This document shows positions 8,401 to 18,856 of a stretch of 64,000 nucleotides of DNA, piece by piece. This stretch comes from Methylotenera mobilis 13 (lineage in GTDB: Bacteria; Pseudomonadota; Gammaproteobacteria; Burkholderiales; Methylophilaceae), in NCBI RefSeq assembly GCF_000384255.1, contig NZ_KB913035.1, positions 1,401,362 through 1,465,361 on the forward strand, given 5' to 3'. The translations under genes were made by a program, and so were the position numbers. Below the pieces are notes generated by a model, which saw only the letters and a list, made by a program, of their open reading frames with translations, searched no databases and was not told where the DNA came from. The first letter of the stretch is position 1; each line of letters begins with the position of its first letter.

Positions 8401-11400
8401 ATGAAGATCAATATGCCAGTAACACAGCATGAGCTAGAGCTTAATAGTACCCATCAAATTGTTTCCAAAACTGACTTGAAGGGCAGAATCACGTTTATCA
8501 ACAGGGATTTTGTTGAGATAAGCGGGTTTACTGAAGAAGAGCTGATTGGCCAGAGTCATAATATTGTTCGCCACCCTGATATGCCTCCAGAAGCATTTCA
8601 AGATTTGTGGAGTACCGTTAAATCAGGTAAACCTTGGATTGGTATTGTCAAGAACCGCTGTAAAAATGGTGATCATTACTGGGTTGAGGCAGTTGTTTCA
8701 CCTGTAAAAGAAAATGGTACGGTATCTGGCTATATCTCAGTACGTAAAAAAGCGTCACGTGCACAAATTGAAGGTGCGCTAAATTATCACCGCTACCTGA
8801 AAGAGCATCATAGCTGGCTAGAAGGCGTCATGACAAAGGCTAACAACCTTAGACGAAACTTCTCACTCAAAGCTAGAATTGTCTCTATATTTGTTGCAGT
8901 AGCATTGACCTGTTTAGGCCTAGGAGTAAATGGCTTATACGGCATTCAATATAGTAATGATCGCTTATCAACAGTCTACAATGATCGTGTAGTACCACTA
9001 CAGCAGCTTAAAATTGTTGCTGATATGTATGCTGTCAATATTGTTGATACTTCCCATAAGTTACGAAATGGCAACATTAGTTGGTCCCAAGCACAAAAAA
9101 ATGTAGATGATGCGATTAAAGCTGTCGATAAAAACTGGCAAGCATATACGCAAACATACTTAGTTCCTGAAGAGAAAGTATTAATCTCAGAAGCTAAACC
9201 TCTCATTGAACAAGCAAATGTGGCAACGGCAAAGTTAAAAGAGATTATTCGCACCCAAGATGAGTCGTTGATAGCAGAGTTTACAATTAATAATTTATAT
9301 CCGTCGATTGAGCCATTATCTGAAAAAATAAGTGAATTAACAGTATTGCAACTGGATATTGCAGCTAAAGAGTTTAGCCTTGCGCAAGAGAATTATGCTT
9401 TTAAACGTAATTTAAATATCTTGTTCATCTTTCTTGGATTACTAATTACAGGTTTTCTAGGCTGGCAACTTTACCGAGCAATCATGCCACGTATTGCAAT
9501 GGCGATTAGTTACTTAATGGCAACTGCGCAAGGTGAGGATCATGACTCTGTATTGCGGACAGGTCATCGAGATGAAATGACCGATGTGATGGATGCATAC
9601 AGGGCTTTAAAAACTAGGATAGATTTTGACTATACAGATACCTTAGCAGGGGTAGATCGTATTAAGTCAGCATTAGATAATGCGTCTATTCCTGTCACTG
9701 TCGGCAATGAAGTTAATAAGCTTATTTACATGAATAAAGCCAGTTTCAAACTATGGGAGAAAATGAGTGCCAATATAGCGAAATTGCATCCTGGATTTTC
9801 TGTAGACAATCTAGTTGGAGGCACTTTAGGCAAATATATAGAGAACGAAGAAGATCGTGCATCATATGTTGCAGAGCTTAAAGGCACTAAAGTACTAGAC
9901 ACGACAATGGCTGGCCGTCATTTGAGGTTAACTTTCAACCCTGTGCACAATGCAGAGGGCCACTATCTAGGTCGCATGATTCAGTGGGAGGATAGAACAG
10001 AGGAATTAGCTGCTGAACAAAGTATAGCTCGTTTAATAGAGCAGACTGTTTCAGGTGATTTAATGAATAGAATCGATGCAACACAGTATCCGGATGGTTT
10101 TCTAAAGGATATTAGTGAAGGCATGAACAAATTGTTGGAGGCTGTCATTGGTCCACTAAATATGGCCGCAAATTATGTTGATAATCTTTCAAAAGGTGTG
10201 ATTCCTGCAGAAATAACAACCGAGTATGAGGGTGATTTTAATATCATTAAGAACAATCTGAACGCATGCGGTATAGCGATAAAATCCCTAGTTGCAGATG
10301 GCAATTTACTTGCAAAAGCTGCTGAAGCCGGTGATTTAAGTGCACGTGCAGATGCAACAAAACATCTTGGAGAGTATCGTAAAGTAATTGAGGGGCTTAA
10401 TGCTACGCTTGATGCAATTATTGAGCCTTTAAACATGGCCGCGAATAGCGTAGAGGATATTGCTCGCGGTGACATCCCGCAGCAGATTACTCACCGCTAT
10501 AACGGTGACTTTAACAAAATTAAAGATAACTTAAATACTTGTTTTTCTGCAATCAACGCACTAGTTGCAGATACAAAAATGCTTTCTGATGCTGCTGGTG
10601 AAGGTAATGTCTCTGTTAGAGCTGATCCGGATCAACATTTTGGAGATTTCCGTAAAATTGTTGAGGGCGTTAACAATACCCTTGAGATGATTGTTGGCCC
10701 AATTGCTACTGTTAAAATGTCGATTGAGACAATTAACACGGCTGCTAAAGAGATTGCACAAGGCAATTCTGATTTATCACGCCGCACAGAAGATCAAGCA
10801 GCCTCACTAGAAAAAACAGCGGCCAGCATGGAAGAGCTATCTTCAACCGTGAAGCAAAATGCCGACAATGCTAAACAAGCAAATCAGCTCGCTACAGCCG
10901 CCTCTGATGTCGCGGTTAAGGGAGGTGTCGTTGTGTCAGAAGTAGTGACTACAATGGCAAACATTAATCAAAGTGCCAAGAAAATTGAAGACATCATTAG
11001 CGTGATTGACGGCATTGCATTCCAAACGAACATCTTAGCGTTAAATGCAGCAGTTGAAGCGGCAAGAGCAGGTGAACAAGGTCGCGGATTCGCAGTCGTT
11101 GCAGGAGAAGTACGTAACCTAGCACAACGCTCAGCTTCAGCAGCCAAAGAGATTAAAGTGTTGATTACAGAGTCTGTAAACAACACAAACGTAGGTACAG
11201 TGCAAGTAGAAAAGGCTGGTAATACAATGCATGAAATTGTGACCTCTGTTAAACGGGTCACAGACATCATCGCGGAAATCTCGGCTGCTTCGCAAGAGCA
11301 AAGCGTTGGTATTGAGCAAGTCAATGAAGCTATTATGAAAATGGACGACGTCACCCAGCAAAATACGGCCTTAGTAGAAGAGGCTGCTGCTGCTGCAGAG

Positions 11401-11463
11401 TCGTTGATGGATCAGGCAGACGAGCTGATGAAAGCTGTGAGTGTGTTTAAATTAGATCATTAG
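8401..11463 (+). CDS. Methyl-accepting chemotaxis protein with Aer-type PAS and a second PAS
   Basis: 1020-residue receptor. The N-terminus is a cytoplasmic Aer-like PAS (about 10-118; [37 protein letters not shown]), a class that often binds FAD for redox or energy taxis. TM1 (about 157-180), a four-helix-bundle periplasmic region, TM2 (about 339-359), HAMP, and a second, more diverged PAS (about 420-535) follow. Then come repeated HAMP-like modules ([22 protein letters not shown]) and the signalling domain. It ends FKLDH, with no CZB domain and no DWEEF tail, unlike its three neighbours, so it probably relies on them for CheR/CheB recruitment within arrays. No strong ribosome site before the ATG. 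Confidence 0.92.
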   Translation: MKINMPVTQHELELNSTHQIVSKTDLKGRITFINRDFVEISGFTEEELIGQSHNIVRHPDMPPEAFQDLWSTVKSGKPWIGIVKNRCKNGDHYWVEAVVSPVKENGTVSGYISVRKKASRAQIEGALNYHRYLKEHHSWLEGVMTKANNLRRNFSLKARIVSIFVAVALTCLGLGVNGLYGIQYSNDRLSTVYNDRVVPLQQLKIVADMYAVNIVDTSHKLRNGNISWSQAQKNVDDAIKAVDKNWQAYTQTYLVPEEKVLISEAKPLIEQANVATAKLKEIIRTQDESLIAEFTINNLYPSIEPLSEKISELTVLQLDIAAKEFSLAQENYAFKRNLNILFIFLGLLITGFLGWQLYRAIMPRIAMAISYLMATAQGEDHDSVLRTGHRDEMTDVMDAYRALKTRIDFDYTDTLAGVDRIKSALDNASIPVTVGNEVNKLIYMNKASFKLWEKMSANIAKLHPGFSVDNLVGGTLGKYIENEEDRASYVAELKGTKVLDTTMAGRHLRLTFNPVHNAEGHYLGRMIQWEDRTEELAAEQSIARLIEQTVSGDLMNRIDATQYPDGFLKDISEGMNKLLEAVIGPLNMAANYVDNLSKGVIPAEITTEYEGDFNIIKNNLNACGIAIKSLVADGNLLAKAAEAGDLSARADATKHLGEYRKVIEGLNATLDAIIEPLNMAANSVEDIARGDIPQQITHRYNGDFNKIKDNLNTCFSAINALVADTKMLSDAAGEGNVSVRADPDQHFGDFRKIVEGVNNTLEMIVGPIATVKMSIETINTAAKEIAQGNSDLSRRTEDQAASLEKTAASMEELSSTVKQNADNAKQANQLATAASDVAVKGGVVVSEVVTTMANINQSAKKIEDIISVIDGIAFQTNILALNAAVEAARAGEQGRGFAVVAGEVRNLAQRSASAAKEIKVLITESVNNTNVGTVQVEKAGNTMHEIVTSVKRVTDIIAEISAASQEQSVGIEQVNEAIMKMDDVTQQNTALVEEAAAAAESLMDQADELMKAVSVFKLDH

Positions 11464-11556
11464 ATATGATTGATATTTCATTTAAGCTAAGTTTAAATTA
11501 ATGTTATTAAGAGTTAAATGCAAAATCTAAATGAAGATTTAATTAATTTTAGTTGT

Positions 11557-11697
11557 ATGAAACAAAATATAATGCGATTTAGGCATTTATTTTCATGGAT
11601 TCTGCTTGTTCTTTGGCTGAGTTACACTTCAGTGATGTTGAATAGCTTTAAGCAGCAAAATAGTTGGGTAGCATCATTGTGTAGAGCAAGTGATTAA
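11557..11697 (+). CDS. Candidate 46-residue small membrane protein
   Basis: An open frame in the 270-base gap between receptors 2 and 3 starts MKQNIMRFRHLFSWILLVLW and carries one hydrophobic helix (about residues 11-29) then a polar tail ending in CRASD. Its stop lies 36 bases before receptor 3. There is no clear ribosome site and no recognised family. A chance frame in AT-rich sequence is quite possible. Confidence 0.25.
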   Translation: MKQNIMRFRHLFSWILLVLWLSYTSVMLNSFKQQNSWVASLCRASD

Positions 11698-11733
11698 ATA
11701 TTAATTGATCGTTTTAAAAGAATTGGAATTAAA

Positions 11734-14244
11734 ATGGAAGTAGTAAAAAACAGTCAGATTGATCCATGGGCAACTAGCGCAGATAAATTAATGTCAATGA
11801 CATTGCTTGTATTGGTCGCGATTAGTATCTTTATTGGTTATTCAAATGGAACACAATTTGAGGCTTTAGCTATTGGTGTACCTGCACTTGTTATTCCATT
11901 GCTTTTCGTCAAAACGATGCCAGGTTCAGTGCTTGCTAGAATCTCGCTTGCTGCTGCTTTCATGGTGTTTTCCGCACTTTTTATTCAGCAAACACGGGGT
12001 ATGAATGAAGCGCATTTTTCTATTTTCATTTTATTGGCTTTTCTACTTTATTATCGTGACTGGAAGCCAATTTTCGCTGCTGCACTAGTTATCGCAGTTC
12101 ATCACATTAGCTTCAACTCCTTTCAAACTTATGACTCTGGATTCTATGTTTTCCAATCAGGTGCAAATTATAAGTTGCTATTAATACATGCATTAGCTGT
12201 TGTTTTTGAAGCAGCACTTCTCATCATTATTGCGAATAACCTGCGCAAAGAAGCCAACATGATTGGTGGGGCACCGGAGGATGTTGTTAACATTGCGAGG
12301 CAACTTGCTAATGGCAATTTAAATCAACTCATTGATGTTGATGCTCGAGATAAATCTAGTGTTAAATTTGCGCTAAAAACAATGTCAACCAATATGTCTG
12401 CGATCGTATCTCATATCGAAAGTATGACCGTTGAACATGGAAAAGGTAATTTAGAAGCGTTGATTGAGCTGGATCAGCTTCATGGAAGTTATAAATCCAT
12501 GGCTGAGAAGATCAATGCTATGTTAGCTTCGCAAGCTAAATTAGTACATAAAATTACTCAAAGTGTGATTAACTTTTCTAATGGTGATTTTGATCAACCT
12601 TTTGATCAATTGCCTGGCAAGTTGAGTTTTATTAATGAAGCTATCGAACAGTTGCGTGCTAATGTAAAGGCAATCATTGAAGATATCGCAGAGATGTCGA
12701 AAGAACACGAGGTCGGTAATATTGATGCATCGATGGATGTCAGCAAATATAGTGGTGCCTTTGCGAAAACTGTGATGGGTGTCAATGTAATGGTAGGCGC
12801 GCACGTACGTGAGAAAGAAGAAGTAACGGAAGTGATGCGCGCATTAGGCGATGGTGACTTTGATGTACAAATTCAGCAGTATCCGGGTAAGAAAGCAGAA
12901 ATTAATAAGAATCTAGACAGACTCAAAGGTAAGCTAAAGGGCGCGGTTGATTCAGTAAAGTGGGTCACAAATGAGCATGCGCTTGGCAATATTGATATGA
13001 GTCTACATGCGCATCTATTCAAAGGAGGCTTCTCTGAGCTAGCGACGGCAGTCAATGCGATTGTTGCTGGACAACTAGAGTTGACAGAAAAAGCCCTTGC
13101 CTGCGTTAAAGCGTTTGGTGAAGGTGACTTTGACGCTCCGTTAGAAACATTCCCAGGTAAAAAAGTATTTGTGAATGAAGCCATTGAACAAGTACGTACT
13201 AACTTAAAAGCGCTGAACGAAGATGCGCAATTACTAGCAGACGCAGCCCATGCTGGTCGTGTCACCGTTCGTGCTGATGCAGATAGACACCAAGGTGACT
13301 ACCGCAAGATTGTTAACGGCATGAACGAAACACTAGAAATGATCGTTGGTCCGATTGTGACGGTACAGCAATCAGTAGAAACGATTAACACCGCAGCAAG
13401 AGAAATTGCGCAAGGTAACGCTGACCTATCACGCCGCACAGAAGATCAAGCAGCTTCATTAGAAAAAACAGCCGCCAGCATGGAAGAGCTCTCTTCAACC
13501 GTGAAGCAAAATGCCGACAACGCTAAACAAGCCAACCAACTTGCATCAGCCGCCTCAGGCGTTGCTGTAAAAGGCGGTGTAGCAGTATCAGCCGTTGTCA
13601 GCACCATGGCTCAAATTAACGAAAGTGCCAAGAAAATTGAAGACATCATTAGCGTGATTGACGGCATTGCATTCCAAACGAACATCTTAGCGTTGAATGC
13701 AGCAGTTGAAGCAGCAAGAGCAGGTGAACAAGGTCGCGGATTCGCAGTGGTTGCAGGAGAAGTACGTAACCTAGCACAACGCTCAGCTTCAGCAGCCAAA
13801 GAGATTAAAGAACTGATCACAAACTCAGTTAACAAAACCGCAGAAGGCACTAAACAAGTAGAAATGGCTGGGGAAACGATGCAAGAGATCGTCAGCTCAG
13901 TCAAACGCGTGTCAGACATCATTGGCGAAATCTCAGCTGCATCACAAGAGCAAAGTGCTGGTATTGAACAAGTCAACGAAGCCATCATGAAAATGGATGA
14001 CGTCACACAGCAAAATACAGCCTTAGTAGAAGAAGCGGCAGCGGCAGCTGAATCAATGATGGAGCAAGCGGACGAACTGATGAACGCAATCAGCGTATTC
14101 CAGCTAGGATCACATAGTGAAAGTAAAGTATCGCGTAATGTACCGAAGGTGATGACTAGTAAAGCAGCAACGATTGCTAGACCAACGCCTGCCAAAGTGA
14201 GTATAAAGCCCAGTGCGGATGATGGCGATTGGGAAGAGTTTTAA
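11734..14244 (+). CDS. Methyl-accepting chemotaxis protein with six-helix membrane sensor
   Basis: 836-residue receptor with no periplasmic domain. Instead about six membrane helices (21-39, 44-64, 68-90, 95-113, 115-133, 148-170) carry histidines inside or next to the helices (H94 in NEAHF, H123/H124 in AVHHISF, H152). This could bind a metal or cofactor or sense a membrane-soluble signal; that is inference. Alternating HAMP-like modules follow, marked by FPGK and GDFD blocks, then the signalling domain and the docking tail DWEEF. Residues 353-836 are identical to residues 390-873 of the next receptor, with DNA that reads as identical. GGAA lies 7-10 bases before the ATG. Confidence 0.92.
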   Translation: MEVVKNSQIDPWATSADKLMSMTLLVLVAISIFIGYSNGTQFEALAIGVPALVIPLLFVKTMPGSVLARISLAAAFMVFSALFIQQTRGMNEAHFSIFILLAFLLYYRDWKPIFAAALVIAVHHISFNSFQTYDSGFYVFQSGANYKLLLIHALAVVFEAALLIIIANNLRKEANMIGGAPEDVVNIARQLANGNLNQLIDVDARDKSSVKFALKTMSTNMSAIVSHIESMTVEHGKGNLEALIELDQLHGSYKSMAEKINAMLASQAKLVHKITQSVINFSNGDFDQPFDQLPGKLSFINEAIEQLRANVKAIIEDIAEMSKEHEVGNIDASMDVSKYSGAFAKTVMGVNVMVGAHVREKEEVTEVMRALGDGDFDVQIQQYPGKKAEINKNLDRLKGKLKGAVDSVKWVTNEHALGNIDMSLHAHLFKGGFSELATAVNAIVAGQLELTEKALACVKAFGEGDFDAPLETFPGKKVFVNEAIEQVRTNLKALNEDAQLLADAAHAGRVTVRADADRHQGDYRKIVNGMNETLEMIVGPIVTVQQSVETINTAAREIAQGNADLSRRTEDQAASLEKTAASMEELSSTVKQNADNAKQANQLASAASGVAVKGGVAVSAVVSTMAQINESAKKIEDIISVIDGIAFQTNILALNAAVEAARAGEQGRGFAVVAGEVRNLAQRSASAAKEIKELITNSVNKTAEGTKQVEMAGETMQEIVSSVKRVSDIIGEISAASQEQSAGIEQVNEAIMKMDDVTQQNTALVEEAAAAAESMMEQADELMNAISVFQLGSHSESKVSRNVPKVMTSKAATIARPTPAKVSIKPSADDGDWEEF

Positions 14245-14247
14245 AAA
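12789..14247 (+). repeat. Long direct repeat, copy 1 (poly-HAMP and signalling domain)
   Basis: 1459 bases that read as identical to 15479-16937 at a constant offset of 2690. It starts at a HAMP-module boundary ([15 protein letters not shown]) and ends five bases after the stop codon. Outside both edges similarity falls away at once. Such sharp limits and the lack of silent differences point to recent gene conversion or a duplication with replaced 5' ends. Confidence 0.95.
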
Positions 14248-14312
14248 TACATGTGATAAGTTATTTTTTAAATAGATATTGATAGGTTTTTTTAGTTAGA
14301 AATGGATTTGAG

Positions 14313-16934
14313 ATGCAAATGACTGTTGCAAGAAAAATGTTATTCATAACATTGATTTCTGTATTAGGTTTAGTAGGTTTGTTAACGCTAAATATTTTCC
14401 AGACTGATTCTGTTTACCAAGACACTAACTATGCTAATTCAAATATAGTGCCTAGTATTATTAAGCTTGATGAAATGCGATATAAGTTCAATACGCTTCG
14501 TATCAGAGTTGCTAATCATACGTTGATTAAAGATGAAGCAAAAATGGCTGAAGTTGAAAGTGCAATTAGAAAACTTCAATCGGAATTGAAAGAAATTACA
14601 GAGTCGTATGTTGGCTTTATTTCAGATGAGCAAGAAAAACGTCTATTAGAGGCTGATGTGGAGGGGTTGAACGCTTACTATTCAGATATGGAGCCCATAT
14701 TAAATGCTTCTCGGGCGAATGACAAAGAACTAGCTCACGAGTTATATATTGCTATCCGTACCCCTGCTGAAAAAGCTAACGGCGATATAGCTAACCACAT
14801 GAGTTATAAAGTTGAGCTTGGTCAGAAATTTGCAAATAATGCACTCGCGCTAAAAGAGCAGTCAACCAATATTTCTTTAGTGATAGGCTTACTGATAGTA
14901 CTTGCTACTATTGTGCTTGGTGTTTTAATTACACTTAATCTACGCAAGCAGTTAGGTGGGGAGCCAGATGATGTTGCTAAAATTGCTAATGACATCGCGA
15001 ATGGTGATTTAAACAGCGCTATTAAAATTAATGCAGATGATCGTTCAAGTCTAATGGCATCAATGCTTACTATGCAGCAAACACTGAGAACTGTTATTGA
15101 TGAACAAAGTGCAATGTCAGCACAAAATAAACTTGGCAATATTAGTGCGCAAATTGACGCTACTAAATTCCGTGGCACCTATAAAACTATGGCTGCTAAT
15201 ATTAATGAAATGGCATCTAATCAAGCCGAAGTGATGCGTAAAGTGACTGCTTGTATTGCTGAATTTTCTAAAGGTAACTTTGAAGCGCCATTAGAACGTT
15301 TTCCTGGTCAACGTGCTTTTATTAATGACGGAATTGAGCAATTGCGGGTCAATATTAAAACGTTCATTGCTGAGATGCAAAGTATGTCTGAGCAGCATGA
15401 TTTAGGTGAGATTGACGTAAGAGTTGATGTGGCTAAATTTACTGGTACTTATGCTGAAATGGCTCAATCATTAAATAAAATGGTAGGCGCGCACGTACGT
15501 GAGAAAGAAGAAGTAACGGAAGTGATGCGCGCATTAGGCGATGGTGACTTTGATGTACAAATTCAGCAGTATCCGGGTAAGAAAGCAGAAATTAATAAGA
15601 ATCTAGACAGACTCAAAGGTAAGCTAAAGGGCGCGGTTGATTCAGTAAAGTGGGTCACAAATGAGCATGCGCTTGGCAATATTGATATGAGTCTACATGC
15701 GCATCTATTCAAAGGAGGCTTCTCTGAGCTAGCGACGGCAGTCAATGCGATTGTTGCTGGACAACTAGAGTTGACAGAAAAAGCCCTTGCCTGCGTTAAA
15801 GCGTTTGGTGAAGGTGACTTTGACGCTCCGTTAGAAACATTCCCAGGTAAAAAAGTATTTGTGAATGAAGCCATTGAACAAGTACGTACTAACTTAAAAG
15901 CGCTGAACGAAGATGCGCAATTACTAGCAGACGCAGCCCATGCTGGTCGTGTCACCGTTCGTGCTGATGCAGATAGACACCAAGGTGACTACCGCAAGAT
16001 TGTTAACGGCATGAACGAAACACTAGAAATGATCGTTGGTCCGATTGTGACGGTACAGCAATCAGTAGAAACGATTAACACCGCAGCAAGAGAAATTGCG
16101 CAAGGTAACGCTGACCTATCACGCCGCACAGAAGATCAAGCAGCTTCATTAGAAAAAACAGCCGCCAGCATGGAAGAGCTCTCTTCAACCGTGAAGCAAA
16201 ATGCCGACAACGCTAAACAAGCCAACCAACTTGCATCAGCCGCCTCAGGCGTTGCTGTAAAAGGCGGTGTAGCAGTATCAGCCGTTGTCAGCACCATGGC
16301 TCAAATTAACGAAAGTGCCAAGAAAATTGAAGACATCATTAGCGTGATTGACGGCATTGCATTCCAAACGAACATCTTAGCGTTGAATGCAGCAGTTGAA
16401 GCAGCAAGAGCAGGTGAACAAGGTCGCGGATTCGCAGTGGTTGCAGGAGAAGTACGTAACCTAGCACAACGCTCAGCTTCAGCAGCCAAAGAGATTAAAG
16501 AACTGATCACAAACTCAGTTAACAAAACCGCAGAAGGCACTAAACAAGTAGAAATGGCTGGGGAAACGATGCAAGAGATCGTCAGCTCAGTCAAACGCGT
16601 GTCAGACATCATTGGCGAAATCTCAGCTGCATCACAAGAGCAAAGTGCTGGTATTGAACAAGTCAACGAAGCCATCATGAAAATGGATGACGTCACACAG
16701 CAAAATACAGCCTTAGTAGAAGAAGCGGCAGCGGCAGCTGAATCAATGATGGAGCAAGCGGACGAACTGATGAACGCAATCAGCGTATTCCAGCTAGGAT
16801 CACATAGTGAAAGTAAAGTATCGCGTAATGTACCGAAGGTGATGACTAGTAAAGCAGCAACGATTGCTAGACCAACGCCTGCCAAAGTGAGTATAAAGCC
16901 CAGTGCGGATGATGGCGATTGGGAAGAGTTTTAA
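14313..16934 (+). CDS. Methyl-accepting chemotaxis protein, four-helix-bundle sensor
   Basis: 873-residue receptor. TM1 (about 8-28), a four-helix-bundle MCP ligand domain, TM2 (about 187-208), HAMP with [24 protein letters not shown]-like modules unique to this protein up to residue 389, then a 484-residue C-terminal portion identical to that of the previous receptor, including the tip [20 protein letters not shown] and the tail DWEEF. Only 68 bases separate it from the preceding stop. The pair would deliver two different sensory inputs to exactly the same output module. Confidence 0.94.
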   Translation: MQMTVARKMLFITLISVLGLVGLLTLNIFQTDSVYQDTNYANSNIVPSIIKLDEMRYKFNTLRIRVANHTLIKDEAKMAEVESAIRKLQSELKEITESYVGFISDEQEKRLLEADVEGLNAYYSDMEPILNASRANDKELAHELYIAIRTPAEKANGDIANHMSYKVELGQKFANNALALKEQSTNISLVIGLLIVLATIVLGVLITLNLRKQLGGEPDDVAKIANDIANGDLNSAIKINADDRSSLMASMLTMQQTLRTVIDEQSAMSAQNKLGNISAQIDATKFRGTYKTMAANINEMASNQAEVMRKVTACIAEFSKGNFEAPLERFPGQRAFINDGIEQLRVNIKTFIAEMQSMSEQHDLGEIDVRVDVAKFTGTYAEMAQSLNKMVGAHVREKEEVTEVMRALGDGDFDVQIQQYPGKKAEINKNLDRLKGKLKGAVDSVKWVTNEHALGNIDMSLHAHLFKGGFSELATAVNAIVAGQLELTEKALACVKAFGEGDFDAPLETFPGKKVFVNEAIEQVRTNLKALNEDAQLLADAAHAGRVTVRADADRHQGDYRKIVNGMNETLEMIVGPIVTVQQSVETINTAAREIAQGNADLSRRTEDQAASLEKTAASMEELSSTVKQNADNAKQANQLASAASGVAVKGGVAVSAVVSTMAQINESAKKIEDIISVIDGIAFQTNILALNAAVEAARAGEQGRGFAVVAGEVRNLAQRSASAAKEIKELITNSVNKTAEGTKQVEMAGETMQEIVSSVKRVSDIIGEISAASQEQSAGIEQVNEAIMKMDDVTQQNTALVEEAAAAAESMMEQADELMNAISVFQLGSHSESKVSRNVPKVMTSKAATIARPTPAKVSIKPSADDGDWEEF

Positions 16935-16937
16935 AAA
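15479..16937 (+). repeat. Long direct repeat, copy 2 (poly-HAMP and signalling domain)
   Basis: Second copy of the 1459-base segment at 12789-14247; see that entry. I compared the two blocks line by line and saw no difference. Such a repeat could recombine to delete 2690 bases and fuse the sensor of the first receptor to the common output. Confidence 0.95.
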
Positions 16938-17017
16938 GTGATTTTATTGATTAGTGCCTAATGGTTTACAATAGAGGGTAATCGCTAGTAAATAGCTAGC
17001 TTTCAAAGACAAAGTAA

Positions 17018-17086
17018 GGTGGTGAGTGTAACGTTATCCACCATATGTAAGTAAAAATTGGCAGTAACGTTACACTCGACTGCCAA
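17018..17086 (+). promoter_or_regulatory. Two-hairpin element with mutually complementary loops upstream of the Fae gene
   Basis: Hairpin A: GGTGG/CCACC (17018-17022 with 17038-17042), 15-base loop. Hairpin B: TTGGCAGT/ACTGCCAA (17058-17065 with 17079-17086), 13-base loop. The loops contain GAGTGTAACGTTA (17024-17036) and its exact reverse complement TAACGTTACACTC (17065-17077). As RNA this could form either two hairpins with kissing loops or one long 13-pair stem. As DNA it could be two inverted operator sites around AACGTT. No T-run follows. It ends 53 bases before the Fae start. Confidence 0.55.
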
Positions 17087-17139
17087 ACGTAATAAAGAAG
17101 TTAATTTTGAAATTTATTTAGAAGTTCTAGGAGACTGAA

Positions 17140-17703
17140 ATGGCTGTTATTGATCGTGTATTAATTGGTGAGGCATTGGTAATTGAAGATCGCCCAGATG
17201 GTAGTGGTTTAGATCTTAAAAATGTAGCTCACATTGACCTAATCATGGGCCCACGTGGTAGCGCTGCAGAAGATGCGTTTTGCCGTACTCTTACTGATCA
17301 AAAAGAGGGTGTAAATGGCTTGTTAGCTATTGTTGCACCTAACATGATGGTAAAACCAAACACAGTAATGTTTAACAAAGTGACTTTGAAAAACACTAAA
17401 CAATCACTACAAATGTTTGGCCCAGCACAACGTGGTGTTGCGATGGCTGTGATGGACTGTGTTGCTGATGGCACAATTCCTGTTGAAGAAGCGGATGACG
17501 TATTTATTTCTGTAGGTGTGTTTATTGACCAAACTGCAGATATGGATGACCGTATTCAAGATTGGAACTACCGTGCTACTAAACAAGCGATTAAAAGCGC
17601 GATTGCACGTGAGCCAAAAGCTGCTGATTTGTTGAAAGTTTATAAAGAATCTGCACATCCTTTTGCTGCAAAAGAAGGCAGAAGAGCAACAGATAAGGCG
17701 TAG
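17140..17703 (+). CDS. Formaldehyde-activating enzyme (Fae) family protein
   Basis: Fae condenses formaldehyde with tetrahydromethanopterin to methylene-H4MPT in methylotrophs. This 187-residue protein shows Fae blocks NVAHIDLIMGPRGSAAEDAF, LLAIVAPN, KPNTVMFNKVTL, QMFGPAQRGVAMAV and EEADDVF, with the catalytic histidine of the family at H31 (VAHID). It is longer than classical Fae (about 170) because of an insertion before that histidine (roughly residues 15-27) and an extended C-terminus. Strong ribosome site (AGGAG). It lies between receptor 4 and cheR, which is not a normal place for a C1-metabolism gene. It may be an active Fae or a paralogue of the Fae2/Fae3 type with another role, such as formaldehyde binding for sensing. 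Confidence 0.88.
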   Translation: MAVIDRVLIGEALVIEDRPDGSGLDLKNVAHIDLIMGPRGSAAEDAFCRTLTDQKEGVNGLLAIVAPNMMVKPNTVMFNKVTLKNTKQSLQMFGPAQRGVAMAVMDCVADGTIPVEEADDVFISVGVFIDQTADMDDRIQDWNYRATKQAIKSAIAREPKAADLLKVYKESAHPFAAKEGRRATDKA

Positions 17704-17894
17704 TAGTAATAGATGTGATGTGGAGCAATGTTTAAAGATGAAAATGTCCAATAAAGCCAGCTTTAATTAAGTGGTTTTTAGATATTTGCATCTTGCATTG
17801 CTACCTTGTCATTACGTTGATATTGTTCATCAATAATCACAAGTTTATAGGCAGTTAACTGCAATATATTAATAAATAATAAATTAAGAGTGCC

Positions 17895-17933
17895 CAAAGC
17901 ATATTGCTAAAGTGCTTTGTACCAAATTGGTAC
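17895..17933 (+). promoter_or_regulatory. Two adjacent inverted repeats upstream of cheR
   Basis: CAAAGCA...TGCTTTG (17895-17901 with 17913-17919) is immediately followed by GTACCAAATTGGTAC (17919-17933), a near-perfect palindrome. They lie 39 bases before cheR. No T-run follows the second hairpin. It may be an operator or an RNA processing site between the Fae gene and cheR. Confidence 0.35.
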
Positions 17934-17971
17934 AGTAAGTGATTTACAATAAATTACGTGGTGAATAATTA

Positions 17972-18856
17972 ATGTTTAAAAAAGAGCAGCATGAAGAGGG
18001 GCGAGAGTTTAACTTTACTGCTCAAGACTTTGCTAGAGTACGTCACTTAATTTATCGTCATGCAGGCATTTCACTGTCTGAAGCCAAGTCTGATATGGTT
18101 TATAGCCGTATAGGAAGAAGACTTCGTGTTTTAGGCGCAACATCTTTTAAGCACTATCTAGATAATCTAGAGAGTCAGAACGATCCTGCCGAATGGGAGG
18201 CGTTTACCAATGCACTTACAACGAATTTAACCTCTTTTTTTCGTGAAGAGCATCACTTTCCTATACTTGCAGATCATCTGCTTACCTTAAAAAAACCTAT
18301 CCGCATCTGGTGTTCAGCAGCATCTACTGGTGAAGAACCCTACACAATAGCAATGACAGCGTGTGAAGCATTTGGAAGTTTAAACCCTCCGGTTGAAATT
18401 ATTGCCACAGATATTGATACTAATGTGCTATCAACAGCATCTCGTGGAATCTATCCATATGAGCGAGTGAGTAAGCTCTCTGATGCAAGGCGTAAGCGTT
18501 TCTTTTTAAGAGGTTCCGGTCCAAATGAGGGCTCAGTTGCAGTTAGAAAAGAATTAAAGTCGATGATTACTTTTAGTCAGCTTAATTTACTGGATGAAAA
18601 CTGGGCTTTACACGAGCCATTTGATGCAATTTTTTGTAGAAATGTAATGATTTATTTTGACAAACCTACACAGTCAAAGATTTTAAGTCGTTTTGTACCG
18701 TTAATGAAATCAAACGCATTATTATTTGCTGGTCATTCAGAGAACTTTCTTTATGTTTCAGATGCATTCCATTTAAGAGGTAAAACTGTTTACACTTTGG
18801 CAGATGCAAGCAATGTAAAGCGTTCTAACAGCACAGTTAAAGAGAGAGCTTTATGA
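17972..18856 (+). CDS. cheR: Chemotaxis glutamate methyltransferase CheR
   Basis: S-adenosylmethionine-dependent methyltransferase that methylates receptor glutamates during adaptation. 294 residues: an N-terminal helical domain (FNFTAQDFARVRHLIYRHAG, then TTNLTSFFREEHHF) and a SAM-binding domain with IRIWCSAASTGEEPYTIAM, IIATDIDTNVL and FDAIFCRNVMIYFD. Three receptors here carry DWEEF tails, suggesting this CheR docks to them through its beta-subdomain. The cheD start overlaps its stop (ATGA), so translation is coupled. Confidence 0.96.
   Translation: MFKKEQHEEGREFNFTAQDFARVRHLIYRHAGISLSEAKSDMVYSRIGRRLRVLGATSFKHYLDNLESQNDPAEWEAFTNALTTNLTSFFREEHHFPILADHLLTLKKPIRIWCSAASTGEEPYTIAMTACEAFGSLNPPVEIIATDIDTNVLSTASRGIYPYERVSKLSDARRKRFFLRGSGPNEGSVAVRKELKSMITFSQLNLLDENWALHEPFDAIFCRNVMIYFDKPTQSKILSRFVPLMKSNALLFAGHSENFLYVSDAFHLRGKTVYTLADASNVKRSNSTVKERAL

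Noticed and set aside
13611-16885. Long antisense frames (130 and 194 residues) repeated in both receptor copies
   Set aside because: They are mirror frames of the signalling-domain coding sequence; composition (Ser/Ala/Cys-rich) and lack of ribosome sites show they are shadows.
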